From assembly GCA_009920915.1 (NCBI GenBank), contig RFZB01000007.1:1-37503 (forward strand): 37,503 nt of DNA. Reading direction: 5' to 3'. Of this stretch, positions 1-8,305 are shown piece by piece (position 1 is the first letter of the stretch; each line of letters starts with the position of its first letter). This DNA comes from Sphingomonadaceae bacterium (GTDB lineage Bacteria; Pseudomonadota; Alphaproteobacteria; Sphingomonadales; Sphingomonadaceae). The notes below the pieces were generated by a model. It was not told the origin of the DNA, searched no databases, and was given only the letters and a program-made list of their open reading frames with translations. Made by a program: the position numbers and the translations under genes.

Positions 1-2277
1 GGGCTGAAGCGTCACTTCGATCGCCAGCGATTTTTGCCCCTCGGGCACGCCTGCACCCATAAACTGGTCGAACAGGCGGGCCGTGGTGATATTGTCCTTA
101 TCTGATCCCTTAATCACACGGACGAGATCGCCTGCCGCAAGGTCCGCGGGCACAAGGAAGGCAAAATCGCGCGTCACGGCTTGCAGCGCGGGCGGCGTAT
201 AGGCCGGGCGCATAAAGCCATTGCCGCCGCCGCGTTTGGCGGGGATGGCGTCGAGATAGATTTCGGCTGCCATCACTGCGCCGTCCAAATCAAAGGCCTT
301 AGCGGCATTGGGGTGGAGTGCGCCAAAGCTGGCGAGGATGGTTTTCGGCCCCAGGCGCAGCGTGGCGGATTGACCGGGGTGGAAATGGTCGCCCGCGTCG
401 CCCATCACTTGCAGATTATCAACCGGCGCCCCGGCAGCTGAAAGCAGCGCCAGAACTTCGCCCTTGATGTCATAGGGGTCAAAGCTGTGCGCCTTGCCAC
501 TGGCCCAGCCACGCGCTTGGCGTTCGCCCGCCAGCACAAGCCCCAAGGTCAGCTTTTCGCCCTCCGCCAGATAGCGGCGGCCCAGTTCAAACAGGCGGAC
601 AGAGCTTGCCCCCCGGTCCAAATTGCGGCCAGCTGCAGACAGGAGGCCCGGCAGCAGCGAGGGGCGCATGGCTTTCATGTCCTCGCTAATCGGGTTGGCC
701 AGCGTCCATGTCCCGCCACCAAATACAGCTGCTTGCGCCTCGGGCAGAAACGACCAGTTAATGGCTTCGTTCAGCCCACGTGCTGCGGCTGTCCGGCGCA
801 TCCGGCGCTCAACCTTTTGCATCGGTGTTGCGGTGGGCTTGGCCACGCCTTCGGCACGCGGCAGTGCCGTTGACGGAACGTTGTCGAGCCCAATGATGCG
901 GATGACTTCTTCCACCAAATCGGCTGGGCCATCCACATCGCGGCGCCATGTCGGGACAGTGACTTGCGTGCCGGCGACAGCAAACCCGAGCGATTCCAAA
1001 ATGGCTGTCTGCCGATCTGCGGGCACATCCATGCCACCCAGACGCGCGCACAGGCCAAAATCATAGCTCAGCGTCTTTTGCGCCAAGGGCGGTTCGCCCG
1101 CGCGGACAATTTCAGACGCTTCGCCGCCGCAGATGTCGAGGATCAGGCCGGTCAGCAGCGCCAGACCATCCTCCAAAAAGGCAGGGTCAACGCCGCGTTC
1201 AAAGCGGCTGCGCGCGTCCGATGTGAGGGCAAGCGACTGGCCGGTTTTCGCAATCCGCTCTGGCGTGAAATAGGCGACTTCCAACAGAACATCGCGCGTG
1301 CTTTCCGCACAGCCCGAATGTTCGCCACCCATGATGCCGGCAATATCATGCACGCCGGCCTCATCGGCAATCACTGTCATATCGGCGGTCAGCCGATAGT
1401 CTTTGCCGTTGAGCGCGGTGACAGTCTCGCCGTCCGTTGCGCGGCGGGCAGAGACAGCGCCGGTCAGCTTTGCCAGATCATAGGCATGGCTGGGCCGACC
1501 ATGATCGAGCATTACATAATTGGTAATATCCACCAGTGCGGAAATCGGGCGTTGGCCCGCGGCCTTCAGGCGCGCCTGCATCCAATCTGGGCTTTCCCCA
1601 TTGGTCACGCCGCGCACAACGCGCCCATAAAAGGCGGGGCAGCCTTCTGGGTCGGCAATGCGGATATCCGTGGGGCAGGGGAAGCTGCCCGCAATGGCGG
1701 GGACATTTAGCGGCTTTAACGTGCCAAGGCCCGCGGCCGCCAAATCCCGCGCAATGCCGCGCACGCCCATGCAATCCTGCCGATTGGGGGTGATGGCCAC
1801 ATCAATAATGGGGTCATCCAGCCGCGCATAATCGGCAAAATTTACGCCAATGGGCGCGTCTGCGGGCAGTTCGATGATGCCATCATGGTCATCGCCCAAT
1901 TCCAGCTCACGCGTCGAACACATCATGCCATTGGATTCAACGCCGCGAATGGCGGCCTTTTTCAAAACCATGCCATTGGCAGGGACAACCGCGCCTTCGA
2001 CACCAAAGACGCCCACCAAGCCAGCACGCGCATTCGGTGCGCCGCAGACGACTTGCAACGGCCCTTGGCCCGCATCTACGGTCAGCACTTGCAGCTTATC
2101 GGCCTGTGGGTGGCGGTCCGCCGTCAGCACCTTGGCAACGGTAAAGCCTTTTAGCTTTTCGGCTGGGTTTTCAATGCCCTCAACTTCAAGGCCAATGCGG
2201 TTCAGCGCATCCGCCACGCCCTGAATATCGGCGCTCGTATCAAGATGCTCTTTCAGCCAAGACAAAGAGAATTTCAT
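1..2277 (-). CDS. pheT: Phenylalanine--tRNA ligase beta subunit (3' end beyond window)
   Basis: Beta subunit of the alpha2beta2 phenylalanyl-tRNA synthetase, a cytoplasmic enzyme that charges tRNA-Phe. On the minus strand 759 codons are open without a stop and run off the left edge. The protein starts [14 protein letters not shown], typical of bacterial PheT. It is followed by the tRNA-binding OB-fold region (around [15 protein letters not shown]), the B3/B4 editing region (around the [21 protein letters not shown] stretch) and the B5 and core domains. The last visible residues ([11 protein letters not shown]) lie inside the C-terminal anticodon-binding domain, so roughly 35-40 residues should be missing. 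The ATG overlaps the pheS stop as ATGA, which points to translational coupling and equal subunit synthesis. Identification is firm; only the end is unseen. Confidence 0.97.
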   Translation of the reverse strand, partial: MKFSLSWLKEHLDTSADIQGVADALNRIGLEVEGIENPAEKLKGFTVAKVLTADRHPQADKLQVLTVDAGQGPLQVVCGAPNARAGLVGVFGVEGAVVPANGMVLKKAAIRGVESNGMMCSTRELELGDDHDGIIELPADAPIGVNFADYARLDDPIIDVAITPNRQDCMGVRGIARDLAAAGLGTLKPLNVPAIAGSFPCPTDIRIADPEGCPAFYGRVVRGVTNGESPDWMQARLKAAGQRPISALVDITNYVMLDHGRPSHAYDLAKLTGAVSARRATDGETVTALNGKDYRLTADMTVIADEAGVHDIAGIMGGEHSGCAESTRDVLLEVAYFTPERIAKTGQSLALTSDARSRFERGVDPAFLEDGLALLTGLILDICGGEASEIVRAGEPPLAQKTLSYDFGLCARLGGMDVPADRQTAILESLGFAVAGTQVTVPTWRRDVDGPADLVEEVIRIIGLDNVPSTALPRAEGVAKPTATPMQKVERRMRRTAAARGLNEAINWSFLPEAQAAVFGGGTWTLANPISEDMKAMRPSLLPGLLSAAGRNLDRGASSVRLFELGRRYLAEGEKLTLGLVLAGERQARGWASGKAHSFDPYDIKGEVLALLSAAGAPVDNLQVMGDAGDHFHPGQSATLRLGPKTILASFGALHPNAAKAFDLDGAVMAAEIYLDAIPAKRGGGNGFMRPAYTPPALQAVTRDFAFLVPADLAAGDLVRVIKGSDKDNITTARLFDQFMGAGVPEGQKSLAIEVTLQP

Positions 2278-3356
2278 GCGCCTACTCCCCCGCTCAATGT
2301 GGGGATATCCAAGGCCGCAAAGCCATAATGCTTCAGCCAGCGCAGATCACCGTCGAAAAAGGCGCGCAAATCATCCATCCCATATTTCAGCATGGCCAGC
2401 CGGTCGACGCCGGTGCCAAAGGCAAAGCCCTGATATTCATTGGGGTCGAGCCCACAGGCCGCGATCACGCGCGGGTGGACCATGCCGGAGCCTAAAACTT
2501 CCATCCAGCCTTCAGACCCGCCAATCACGCGCTTCCCATTCACCAGCGTGTAGCCCACATCCACTTCGGCGCTTGGCTCGGTAAAGGGGAAATAGCTGGG
2601 CCGCAGCCGCAGGACGACATCATCGCGCTCAAAAAAGGCTTTGAGGAAGGTTTCCAGCGTCCATTTCAAATGCCCCATATGAATGCCCTTATCAATCACA
2701 AGGCCTTCAATCTGGTGGAACATCGGCGTGTGCGTGGCATCGCTGTCTGATCGATAGACGCGGCCCGGCGCAATCACGCGAATGGGCGGTTTTTGAGACA
2801 GCATCGTGCGGATCTGCACGGGCGATGTGTGCGTGCGCAGCAGCATCCGCTTGCCATCCACTGCCGCCTCTTCGGGGAAGTAGAAGGTATCGTGCATCGC
2901 GCGCGCCGGGTGCGTTTCCGGGATGTTGAGCGCAGTGAAATTATGCCAATCATCTTCCACTTCCGGCCCTTCGGCGACGGCAAAGCCCATATCGGCAAAA
3001 ATTTCGGCCAGCTCATCCATCACTTGGCTTACCGGGTGGACCGAGCCTGCGGCCGCATCAGGGGCAGGCAGTGTCATGTCCAGCCGCTCAGTTGCCAGCC
3101 GCGCATTCAGCGCCGCGCTTTCCAGTGCGTCCTTCTTGGCGGCAATTGCGCTGGTCACCGCTTCGCGCAGGCCATTGATCGCGGGGCCTTGAGTCTGCCG
3201 CTCTTCGGGCGACATTTGGCCCAAGGATTTGAGCAGCGCCGTCACACTGCCTTGCTTGCCCAAGGTTTCAATGCGGACAGCTTCCAGCGCGTCCAACGAT
3301 GCGGCAGCGTCAATGGCGGCCAGCGCCTGTGCGTTCAAAGATGCGAGATCGGTCAT
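2274..3356 (-). CDS. pheS: Phenylalanine--tRNA ligase alpha subunit
   Basis: Catalytic alpha subunit of phenylalanyl-tRNA synthetase, 360 residues. The N-terminal coiled-coil arm (about residues 1-85) is followed by the class II core. Visible are the [19 protein letters not shown] segment, the motif 2 region with [12 protein letters not shown] and [20 protein letters not shown], and the motif 3 region [20 protein letters not shown]. The frame is open further upstream, to 3422. The start at 3356 ([12 protein letters not shown]) is chosen because the family begins there and because the extra 22 codons cover a strong hairpin at 3377-3410. It lies downstream of rplT and overlaps pheT by four bases. 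Confidence 0.97.
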   Translation of the reverse strand: MTDLASLNAQALAAIDAAASLDALEAVRIETLGKQGSVTALLKSLGQMSPEERQTQGPAINGLREAVTSAIAAKKDALESAALNARLATERLDMTLPAPDAAAGSVHPVSQVMDELAEIFADMGFAVAEGPEVEDDWHNFTALNIPETHPARAMHDTFYFPEEAAVDGKRMLLRTHTSPVQIRTMLSQKPPIRVIAPGRVYRSDSDATHTPMFHQIEGLVIDKGIHMGHLKWTLETFLKAFFERDDVVLRLRPSYFPFTEPSAEVDVGYTLVNGKRVIGGSEGWMEVLGSGMVHPRVIAACGLDPNEYQGFAFGTGVDRLAMLKYGMDDLRAFFDGDLRWLKHYGFAALDIPTLSGGVGA

Positions 3357-3376
3357 AGCCTGTGCCTGATAAGCAA

Positions 3377-3410
3377 ATGGGCGCGAACGGCAAGCACCGT
3401 TCACGCCCAT
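3377..3410 (-). terminator. Hairpin between rplT and pheS: terminator or attenuator
   Basis: A 14-bp stem (3377-3390 with 3397-3410) encloses a 6-base loop. The single mismatch on the plus strand (C with A) becomes a G-U pair on the minus-strand RNA, which is the strand that carries rplT and pheS. The stem is followed on that strand by a modest TTTGCTTA run. It sits 25 bases after the rplT stop and 21 bases before the pheS start. It is best read as a partial terminator or attenuator between the ribosomal-protein genes and pheST. No leader peptide was identified. Confidence 0.6.
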
Positions 3411-3434
3411 GTGCGCATTCACGAAAGTGGATCG

Positions 3435-3800
3435 TTAAGCTGCCTTGGGCAGCGCCGCCTTCGCCTGCGCGATGATGGCGCTAAACGCACCAGCTTCGTT
3501 CATGGCGAGATCGGCCAGAACCTTGCGGTCCAGTTCAACGCCGGCCAGCTTCAGGCCATGCATGAACAGGCCATAGGTCAGGCCTTCGGCGCGGACCGCA
3601 GCGTTGATACGCTGAATCCAAAGCGCGCGGAAGGTGCGCTTCTTCGCCTTGCGGTCGCGATAGGCGTATTGGCCAGCCTTTTCGACGGCCTGACGCGCAA
3701 TGCGAATCGTATTCTTACGGCGGCCATAATAGCCCTTCGCGTCCTTCAGGATGCGCTTATGCTTGGCGTGCGTGGTTGTACCGCGCTTAATGCGTGACAT
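3435..3800 (-). CDS. rplT: 50S ribosomal protein L20
   Basis: Large-subunit protein L20, which binds 23S rRNA and is needed early in 50S assembly. It has 121 residues, slightly above the usual 117-119. The start [18 protein letters not shown] and the basic segment [20 protein letters not shown] are family hallmarks, as is the later [21 protein letters not shown]. It follows rpmI by 13 bases in the standard L35-L20 order. In many bacteria L20 represses this operon by binding its mRNA; nothing in this short leader shows such a site clearly. Confidence 0.97.
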   Translation of the reverse strand: MSRIKRGTTTHAKHKRILKDAKGYYGRRKNTIRIARQAVEKAGQYAYRDRKAKKRTFRALWIQRINAAVRAEGLTYGLFMHGLKLAGVELDRKVLADLAMNEAGAFSAIIAQAKAALPKAA

Positions 3801-3813
3801 GGTCTAGCGCTCC

Positions 3814-4017
3814 TTACTTCAGGCCGTAGGGGGCCCATGCCTTGACCGTTGCCGTATCGGCATCGGACAACACAGAGGTGCCGCGATTTTGGCGGATATA
3901 CTTGCCATTATGGCTAATCAGGCGGTGGCGCTTGCCAGCAACGCCGTGCTTCAGCTTGCCGGTAGCGGTCATCTTGAAGCGCTTCTTAACGCCGCTCTTC
4001 GTCTTTAGTTTGGGCAT
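3814..4017 (-). CDS. rpmI: 50S ribosomal protein L35
   Basis: Small, strongly basic ribosomal protein L35, 67 residues, starting [20 protein letters not shown] and containing the conserved core [19 protein letters not shown]. The minus-strand leader has GAAAGGACGAAA directly before the ATG, a good Shine-Dalgarno match with about 7 bases of spacing. It is the first gene of the rpmI-rplT unit. infC, which precedes rpmI in many bacteria, is absent: the 187 bases upstream (4018-4204) hold no gene, presumably the promoter, and then a tRNA on the other strand. Confidence 0.96.
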   Translation of the reverse strand: MPKLKTKSGVKKRFKMTATGKLKHGVAGKRHRLISHNGKYIRQNRGTSVLSDADTATVKAWAPYGLK

Positions 4018-4204
4018 TTTCGTCCTTTCAAGTTCGACGATTTCGCATCAGCCATGGCAGCCCTTTCAGCCAGGCCGATCGCATTACAATCGTGCGGAAG
4101 AGCGCGCTGTTATGCGGATGTGCCGAAAAAGGCAAGTCCCCACACCCAGATAAACCGCCTTGGTTGACGACTCTGCGCCAGCATGGCAGGGGCGCTCCAC
4201 CCAA

Positions 4205-4278
4205 GCGGGTGTAGCTCAATGGTAGAGCAGAAGCTTCCCAAGCTTAAGACGAGGGTTCGATTCCCTTCACCCGCTCCA
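4205..4278 (+). tRNA. tRNA-Gly (anticodon CCC)
   Basis: A 74-base cloverleaf. The acceptor arms are GCGGGTG and (C)ACCCGCT, the D arm GCTC..GAGC, the anticodon loop TTCCCAA with CCC at positions 34-36, and the T arm AGGGTTCGATTCCCT. The CCA end is encoded. It reads GGG codons. The anticodon stem has one terminal mismatch (G with A), which is tolerable. It is transcribed away from rpmI and towards the membrane-protein gene at 4404. The downstream flank is noticeably A+T-rich. Confidence 0.95.
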
Positions 4279-4403
4279 AAATTCTTTCGCTTATATCCCA
4301 AAAATTTAGACCCATTTTGCGCGCATCACTGCGTGAAAATGATAACTTTTGTGGCCTGTAACCCGCAGAAACGCTTGGCTTTCCGCTCCTAATAGGGGGC
4401 GTG

Positions 4404-5402
4404 ATGGCATCATCCATGCGGCAAACACGCAGCATAATTCTGCGCTATGTTGGGCTGGTGCTGCTTTCGGACGTCCTTTTCTTGTGGTCGCGCGCCCACC
4501 TCCCTTGGATGGATCATACGCCAGAGGCTATTCTGGTCGTGATGGCGTATGCGGGTGTTGGCGTTCTTTGGTCCGCAGCTCTTAAGGAAACCCTTCAGGT
4601 CCGCGCGCTCTTGACGGAAGGGGCATGGATGTCGTGCGCTGGCTTGTTGGTCAGCAGCCGCTCGGGCGCATCGACGCCGCAGGGCTTTGTCGCTCTAATT
4701 GTGGTGATTGGGGGAGTGGCTCTGGTCTGGAACGTCGTCGCTTTGGGCCTTAGCGTCCGGCAGCAGCAGGGAGACTTTAAGGATCGGCTTTGGGGATCCC
4801 TGCTGGATTTGTTGCCAGATGTTCTAAGGCGCTTCGCAGCGAAGGAGGGGCAAATTTGGTTGGCTATTCTGTGGCCGCCTGCCCTGACGACGGGAATTTC
4901 CGGTGAGCCGTTTTCCATGGGTTTCACTGGCTCTGATGTGTTTGCCATGCGGGTTTTGATGGGAATTGGTGTCATCGAACTGTCGACGGTGCATTTGCTC
5001 TTGGTACACCGATTCCCCGTTGCTGCTCTTATTCTCTTGCTCCTTTCAATTGTCGGGCTCCTCTATCTGTTTGGGATAGCCCGCACACTTAGGATCATGC
5101 CCACAACAATCGGTGACGTTGTCCTGACCGTCCGGCTTGGCTTGCTTCGCAGCAAGACTATCCAGCTTGCGATGATCGACCGAGCGGAATGCTGCGCGCC
5201 AGAGGGCATCGTAAAGGGAGAACGTCTAGAGTATTCGATTATTGATCCGCCCAATGTTCGTTTGGTCTTGCGAGAGCCGCTGTATGATACGTCATTGCTG
5301 CACGGTACGCGTCAAATCTCTCTCTTTGACTTCCGACTTGATGATCCGACTTTATTCGTGACCCACCTCAACCAGAAGTTGCGAGAAATTGCAGCGTCTT
5401 AA
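4404..5402 (+). CDS. Unrecognised multi-pass membrane protein with a PH-like C-terminal part
   Basis: A 332-residue protein not recognised by family. Hydrophobic segments lie at about residues 10-29, 43-61, 72-86, 96-116, 150-163, 183-200 and 205-226, giving probably six or seven membrane passes. The last 100 residues are soluble and beta-rich. They carry features typical of bacterial PH-like domains: VRLGLLRSKTIQLAMIDRAE, then a strand pattern ending DDPTLFVTHLNQKL. That assignment is by pattern only. The ATG at 4404 is preferred over GTG at 4401 because AGGGGG lies four bases before it. Codon use looks less GC-biased than the neighbours, and the gene sits 125 bases after tRNA-Gly, so recent acquisition is possible. 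Its stop overlaps the convergent next gene by four bases. Confidence 0.75.
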   Translation: MASSMRQTRSIILRYVGLVLLSDVLFLWSRAHLPWMDHTPEAILVVMAYAGVGVLWSAALKETLQVRALLTEGAWMSCAGLLVSSRSGASTPQGFVALIVVIGGVALVWNVVALGLSVRQQQGDFKDRLWGSLLDLLPDVLRRFAAKEGQIWLAILWPPALTTGISGEPFSMGFTGSDVFAMRVLMGIGVIELSTVHLLLVHRFPVAALILLLLSIVGLLYLFGIARTLRIMPTTIGDVVLTVRLGLLRSKTIQLAMIDRAECCAPEGIVKGERLEYSIIDPPNVRLVLREPLYDTSLLHGTRQISLFDFRLDDPTLFVTHLNQKLREIAAS

Positions 5403-6076
5403 ATCCCCCCAACCACACTCTCCCGGCCCAGCTTGGCGAGTTCGGCCACCAGGGCGGCGGCGCATTGGTCCAGTTGGGCTTGATCGACCGAGCGGATGAC
5501 GAAGTTGGAGCCGACTTTGCCTTCGCGGAAAAAGGGGTAGCTGCCAATTTGGCACCCTATCTTCATCATGGCAGGCGTGCCGGTCAGAGCATCAAGCATC
5601 CCCGCCGTGATATGCGGCACGCCTGCCATGATGAAGATATTGCCATGGCGAATGCCCGGTGCGCCTGACATGCGGTTGGGGATCAGCTCTGCCCCATCGG
5701 GCACGCGCGCCATGCGCAGCCGGGCCTCGGTCAGGCCGCCGCGGCTTTCATAATAAGCATGGAGCATCGCGCTGGCCTCTGGATGGATCACAACATCCAC
5801 GCCCAGTGCCTTGGCAATCGCATCCACAGTGATGTCATCATGCGTTGGGCCAATGCCGCCCGTGGTGAACAGATAGTCATAGCGGCCACGCAGCGCGTTG
5901 ACGCAATCGACAATTTCCTGCTCCACATCAGGCACAATCCGCACTTCGCGCAGGCGGATGCCCTGCAAGTTCAGCCACAGGGCAATCTGGCTGACATTTT
6001 TGTCCTGCGTGCGGCCTGAGAGGATTTCATCGCCAATTACGGCAAGGGCGGCGGTCCAGATGCGGTCAGTGGTCAT
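5399..6076 (-). CDS. CinA-like competence/damage-inducible protein A (MoaB/Mog fold domain only)
   Basis: A 225-residue single-domain member of the CinA N-terminal family, which shares the fold of molybdopterin-binding MoaB/Mog/MoeA. The opening AALAVIGDEILSGRTQDKN and the central TTGGIGPTHDDITVDAIAKA are the family signatures. The C-terminal nicotinamide-nucleotide amidase domain of full-length CinA (about 400 residues) is absent, as is common in alphaproteobacteria, so pyrophosphatase-type activity would be the only one left. The substrate is not deducible here. It starts at ATG 6076 and ends in a four-base convergent overlap with the membrane-protein gene at 4404-5402. Confidence 0.88.
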   Translation of the reverse strand: MTTDRIWTAALAVIGDEILSGRTQDKNVSQIALWLNLQGIRLREVRIVPDVEQEIVDCVNALRGRYDYLFTTGGIGPTHDDITVDAIAKALGVDVVIHPEASAMLHAYYESRGGLTEARLRMARVPDGAELIPNRMSGAPGIRHGNIFIMAGVPHITAGMLDALTGTPAMMKIGCQIGSYPFFREGKVGSNFVIRSVDQAQLDQCAAALVAELAKLGRESVVGGI

Positions 6077-6151
6077 GCGGTCAGCTATAGCGCAGCGCGC
6101 GTGTCAGAAAACCCCCTGCAAAGGGACGGGGCCTAACCGCGCGATATGCCG

Positions 6152-6264
6152 CTGGGCCCCGGGTCAAGCCCGGAGCACGGGGTGATGACCTTTGCGTCCT
6201 CTGCGTCTTTGCGCGACCACTCTCTTGCGCTCCCCCTAGGCTCCGGCCTGCGCCGGAGTACAGG
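6152..6264. repeat. REP-like palindromic pair, locus 1
   Basis: Two short palindromic units lie in the 265-base gap between the CinA-like gene and the small gene at 6342. Unit B (6152-6179) contains CCCCGGGTCAAGCCCGGAGC. Unit A, inverted (6235-6264), contains CTCCGGCCTGCGCCGGAG. Both units recur at 11946-12014 with a few substitutions in a different relative order. Between them is a CTCTGCGTCTTTGCGCG stretch that resembles another common intergenic motif. No ORF of substance is seen in the gap. Confidence 0.65.
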
Positions 6265-6281
6265 CGCGATCTCTTTGATGC

Positions 6282-6310
6282 AAAATGCCCGCCGGACGGG
6301 TCCGACGGGC
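6282..6310 (-). terminator. Rho-independent terminator of the aceA unit
   Basis: On the minus strand GCCCGTCGGAC pairs with GTCCGGCGGGC, with one G-U pair, in the 24 bases 6287-6310. ATTTTG follows immediately. It lies about 30 bases after the stop of the 55-residue gene at 6342-6509, so it closes the aceA transcript. The plus-strand version has a C-A mismatch, so the hairpin is better in minus-strand RNA. Confidence 0.7.
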
Positions 6311-6341
6311 ACCTTTTCCTCCCCAGGAAACTGGTTGGGCT

Positions 6342-6509
6342 TTAGCGGCCCATCGCGCTGCCAAGGCGGTGGTAGAGGCGCGAGAATTTGATGGATTCTG
6401 GCTTGTCCTTAACAACTTCCAGATAATGGAGCACCGCTTCACGCAGCAGCTCAAAATCCTCGGTCGACAGAACGGCGCGGGACCGTGCGGGTTCAGGTGA
6501 TGTTGTCAT
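6342..6509 (-). CDS. Conserved-looking 55-residue protein downstream of aceA
   Basis: A 55-codon frame, MTTSPEPARSRAVLSTEDFE through a C-terminal SRLYHRLGSAMGR, lies 29 bases after the aceA stop and before the terminator at 6282-6310. GAAAGG stands about 7 bases before its ATG. Residues 14-34 form an amphipathic helix rich in acidic residues and leucine (LSTEDFELLREAVLHYLEVV), so it is a small soluble protein with no signal peptide or membrane segment. I do not recognise a named family. Placement inside the aceA transcription unit, a ribosome site and coding-like third-position bias argue that it is real. A role tied to isocitrate lyase is inference from position only. Confidence 0.72.
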   Translation of the reverse strand: MTTSPEPARSRAVLSTEDFELLREAVLHYLEVVKDKPESIKFSRLYHRLGSAMGR

Positions 6510-6538
6510 AAAAACGCCTTTCGCTATGGGGCTTTGGC

Positions 6539-8131
6539 TCAGCTGAACTGGTTCATTGTGTTGTGGACGCCACCGGCCTTCAGCGCGGCTTCGCCTGCGA
6601 AATATTCCTTATGGTCATCGCCAATGTCAGACCCGGACATATTCTGGTGTTTCACACAGGCAATGCCTTCGCGAATTTCCTTGCGCTGCACGCCTGCAAC
6701 ATAGCCCAGCATCCCAGCTTCGCCGAAATATTCCTTGGCCAGATTGTCGGTCGACAAGGCGGCCGTGTGATAGGTCGGCAGCGTGATCAGGTGGTGGAAA
6801 ATCCCAGCCCGCTTTGCGCCATCCGCTTGAAAGGTGCGGATGCGCTTGTCCGCGGCAATACCCAATTCCGTCTCATCATATTTGGCGTTCATCAGGTCCG
6901 CGCGATCATAAGCTGACACGTCCAGACCTTCGGCGACCATGGCGTCATAGACTTGCTGGCGGAAATTGAGCGTCCAGTTAAAGCTGGGCGAGTTGTTGTA
7001 AACCAGCTTGGCATTGGGGAAGACCTCGCGGACGCGGTCCATCATTCCCGCAATTTGTTCGACATGGGGCTTTTCCGTCTCAATCCACAGCAAGTCCGCG
7101 CCATTTTGCAGCGAGGTGATGCAATCGAGCACGCAGCGGTCTTCGCCTGTGCCGGGGCGGAACTGGAACAAATTGGATGGCAGACGCTTCGGGCACAGCA
7201 GCTTGCCATTGCGATTGAGGACAACATCGCCATTGCGCGCGGTTGCGGGGTCAATTTCTTCGCAATCAAGGAAGCTGTTATACTGGTCGCCAATATCGCC
7301 GGGTTCGTTGGACACCGCGATCTGCTTGGTCAGGCCAGCGCCCAGCGAGTCCGTGCGCGTGACGATGATGCCATCTTCCACGCCCAGCTCAAGAAAGGCG
7401 TAGCGGCAGGCGCGCACCTTGGCGAGAAAGTCTTCATGTGGCACCGTCACTTTGCCGTCTTGGTGGCCGCACTGCTTTTCATCCGACACTTGGTTTTCGA
7501 TTTGCAGCGCACAGGCGCCTGCTTCGATCATCTTCTTGGCGAGCAGATAGGTCGCCTCGGCATTGCCAAAGCCCGCGTCAATATCGGCAATGATCGGCAC
7601 GATATGCGTCTGGAAATTGTCAATCTTGCTCTGAGCCTCAGCTTCCATTGCCGCATCCCCCGCAGCGCGCGCCTTATCCAGATCGCGGAACAACAGGTTC
7701 AGTTCACGCGAGTCCGCCTGACGCAGGAAGGTGTAAAGCTCTTCGATCAGCGCGGGGACGCTGGTCTTTTCATGCATGGATTGATCGGGCAGCGGCCCAA
7801 ATTCGGACCGCAGCGCGGCAACCATCCAGCCCGACAGATACAGATATTTCCGCTTGGTCGTGCCAAAATGCTTCTTGATGGAAATCATCTTTTGCTGGGC
7901 AATAAAGCCATGCCAGCAGCCCAGCGACTGGGTGTAATTGGCCGGATCCTTGTCATAAGCGGCCATGTCTTCACGCATGATCTTGGCGGTATAGCGGGCA
8001 ATGTCGAGGCCCGTGCGGAACTGGTTCTGCAACCGCATCCGCGCGACCGATTCCGGATTAATGCCGTCCCAAGTGCCGCCCTTGGTGGCGCGCAATGCCT
8101 GGATGTCCTTGATGTGCTGTTGGTACGACAT
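6539..8131 (-). CDS. aceA: Isocitrate lyase
   Basis: First enzyme of the glyoxylate bypass: it cleaves isocitrate to glyoxylate and succinate, allowing growth on acetate or fatty acids. At 530 residues it belongs to the longer isocitrate lyase subgroup, like that of Pseudomonas, rather than the ~430-residue E. coli type. The catalytic loop reads KQCGHQDGK, with Cys221 and His223. Other conserved blocks are IPIIADIDAGFGN-type metal-binding residues (VPIIADIDAGFGNAEATYLL) and YNNSPSFNW near residue 385. AAAGGA precedes the ATG by 7 bases. It diverges from a ScfR/RamB-type regulator across a 174-base region holding a palindrome, which suggests acetate-responsive control. Confidence 0.97.
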   Translation of the reverse strand: MSYQQHIKDIQALRATKGGTWDGINPESVARMRLQNQFRTGLDIARYTAKIMREDMAAYDKDPANYTQSLGCWHGFIAQQKMISIKKHFGTTKRKYLYLSGWMVAALRSEFGPLPDQSMHEKTSVPALIEELYTFLRQADSRELNLLFRDLDKARAAGDAAMEAEAQSKIDNFQTHIVPIIADIDAGFGNAEATYLLAKKMIEAGACALQIENQVSDEKQCGHQDGKVTVPHEDFLAKVRACRYAFLELGVEDGIIVTRTDSLGAGLTKQIAVSNEPGDIGDQYNSFLDCEEIDPATARNGDVVLNRNGKLLCPKRLPSNLFQFRPGTGEDRCVLDCITSLQNGADLLWIETEKPHVEQIAGMMDRVREVFPNAKLVYNNSPSFNWTLNFRQQVYDAMVAEGLDVSAYDRADLMNAKYDETELGIAADKRIRTFQADGAKRAGIFHHLITLPTYHTAALSTDNLAKEYFGEAGMLGYVAGVQRKEIREGIACVKHQNMSGSDIGDDHKEYFAGEAALKAGGVHNTMNQFS

Positions 8132-8271
8132 TTACAAATCCTTTCTGGCCGGATCCGGCAAGGGGAGGCGAATCCATAAGTTATGCGGCCAATCTTCCCG
8201 TCTTCCGGGCCGGTCAGCCAGTAGATATTGTAAAAATTGTTGTGATTGCGTGTGCAGAAATCGCTTTTATC

Positions 8272-8296
8272 TTGTCATTCTGTAAAGATATGACAA
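8272..8296. promoter_or_regulatory. Inverted repeat in the aceA/regulator divergent promoter region
   Basis: TTGTCAT (8272-8278) and its exact complement ATGACAA (8290-8296) are separated by 11 bases, putting the half-site centres about 18 bp apart. The repeat ends 9 bases before the regulator's ATG and lies in the A+T-rich part of the divergent region. This position suits autoregulation and control of aceA by the ScfR-type protein. The link between protein and site is inference; no published consensus was matched. Confidence 0.45.
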
Positions 8297-8305
8297 AATG
8301 AGATC

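Noticed and set aside
964-1710. 248-codon plus-strand frame
   Set aside because: Antisense to pheT, which is continuous through this region.
2793-3797. 334-codon plus-strand frame
   Set aside because: Antisense to pheS, the intergenic hairpin and rplT together, so it cannot be a single real gene.
4110-4301. Minus-strand frame with GNRTLVLSLGSF
   Set aside because: This is tRNA-Gly read in reverse, a common false protein in databases.
6953-8179. 408-codon plus-strand frame
   Set aside because: Antisense to aceA, no recognisable domain, typical shadow of a GC-rich gene.
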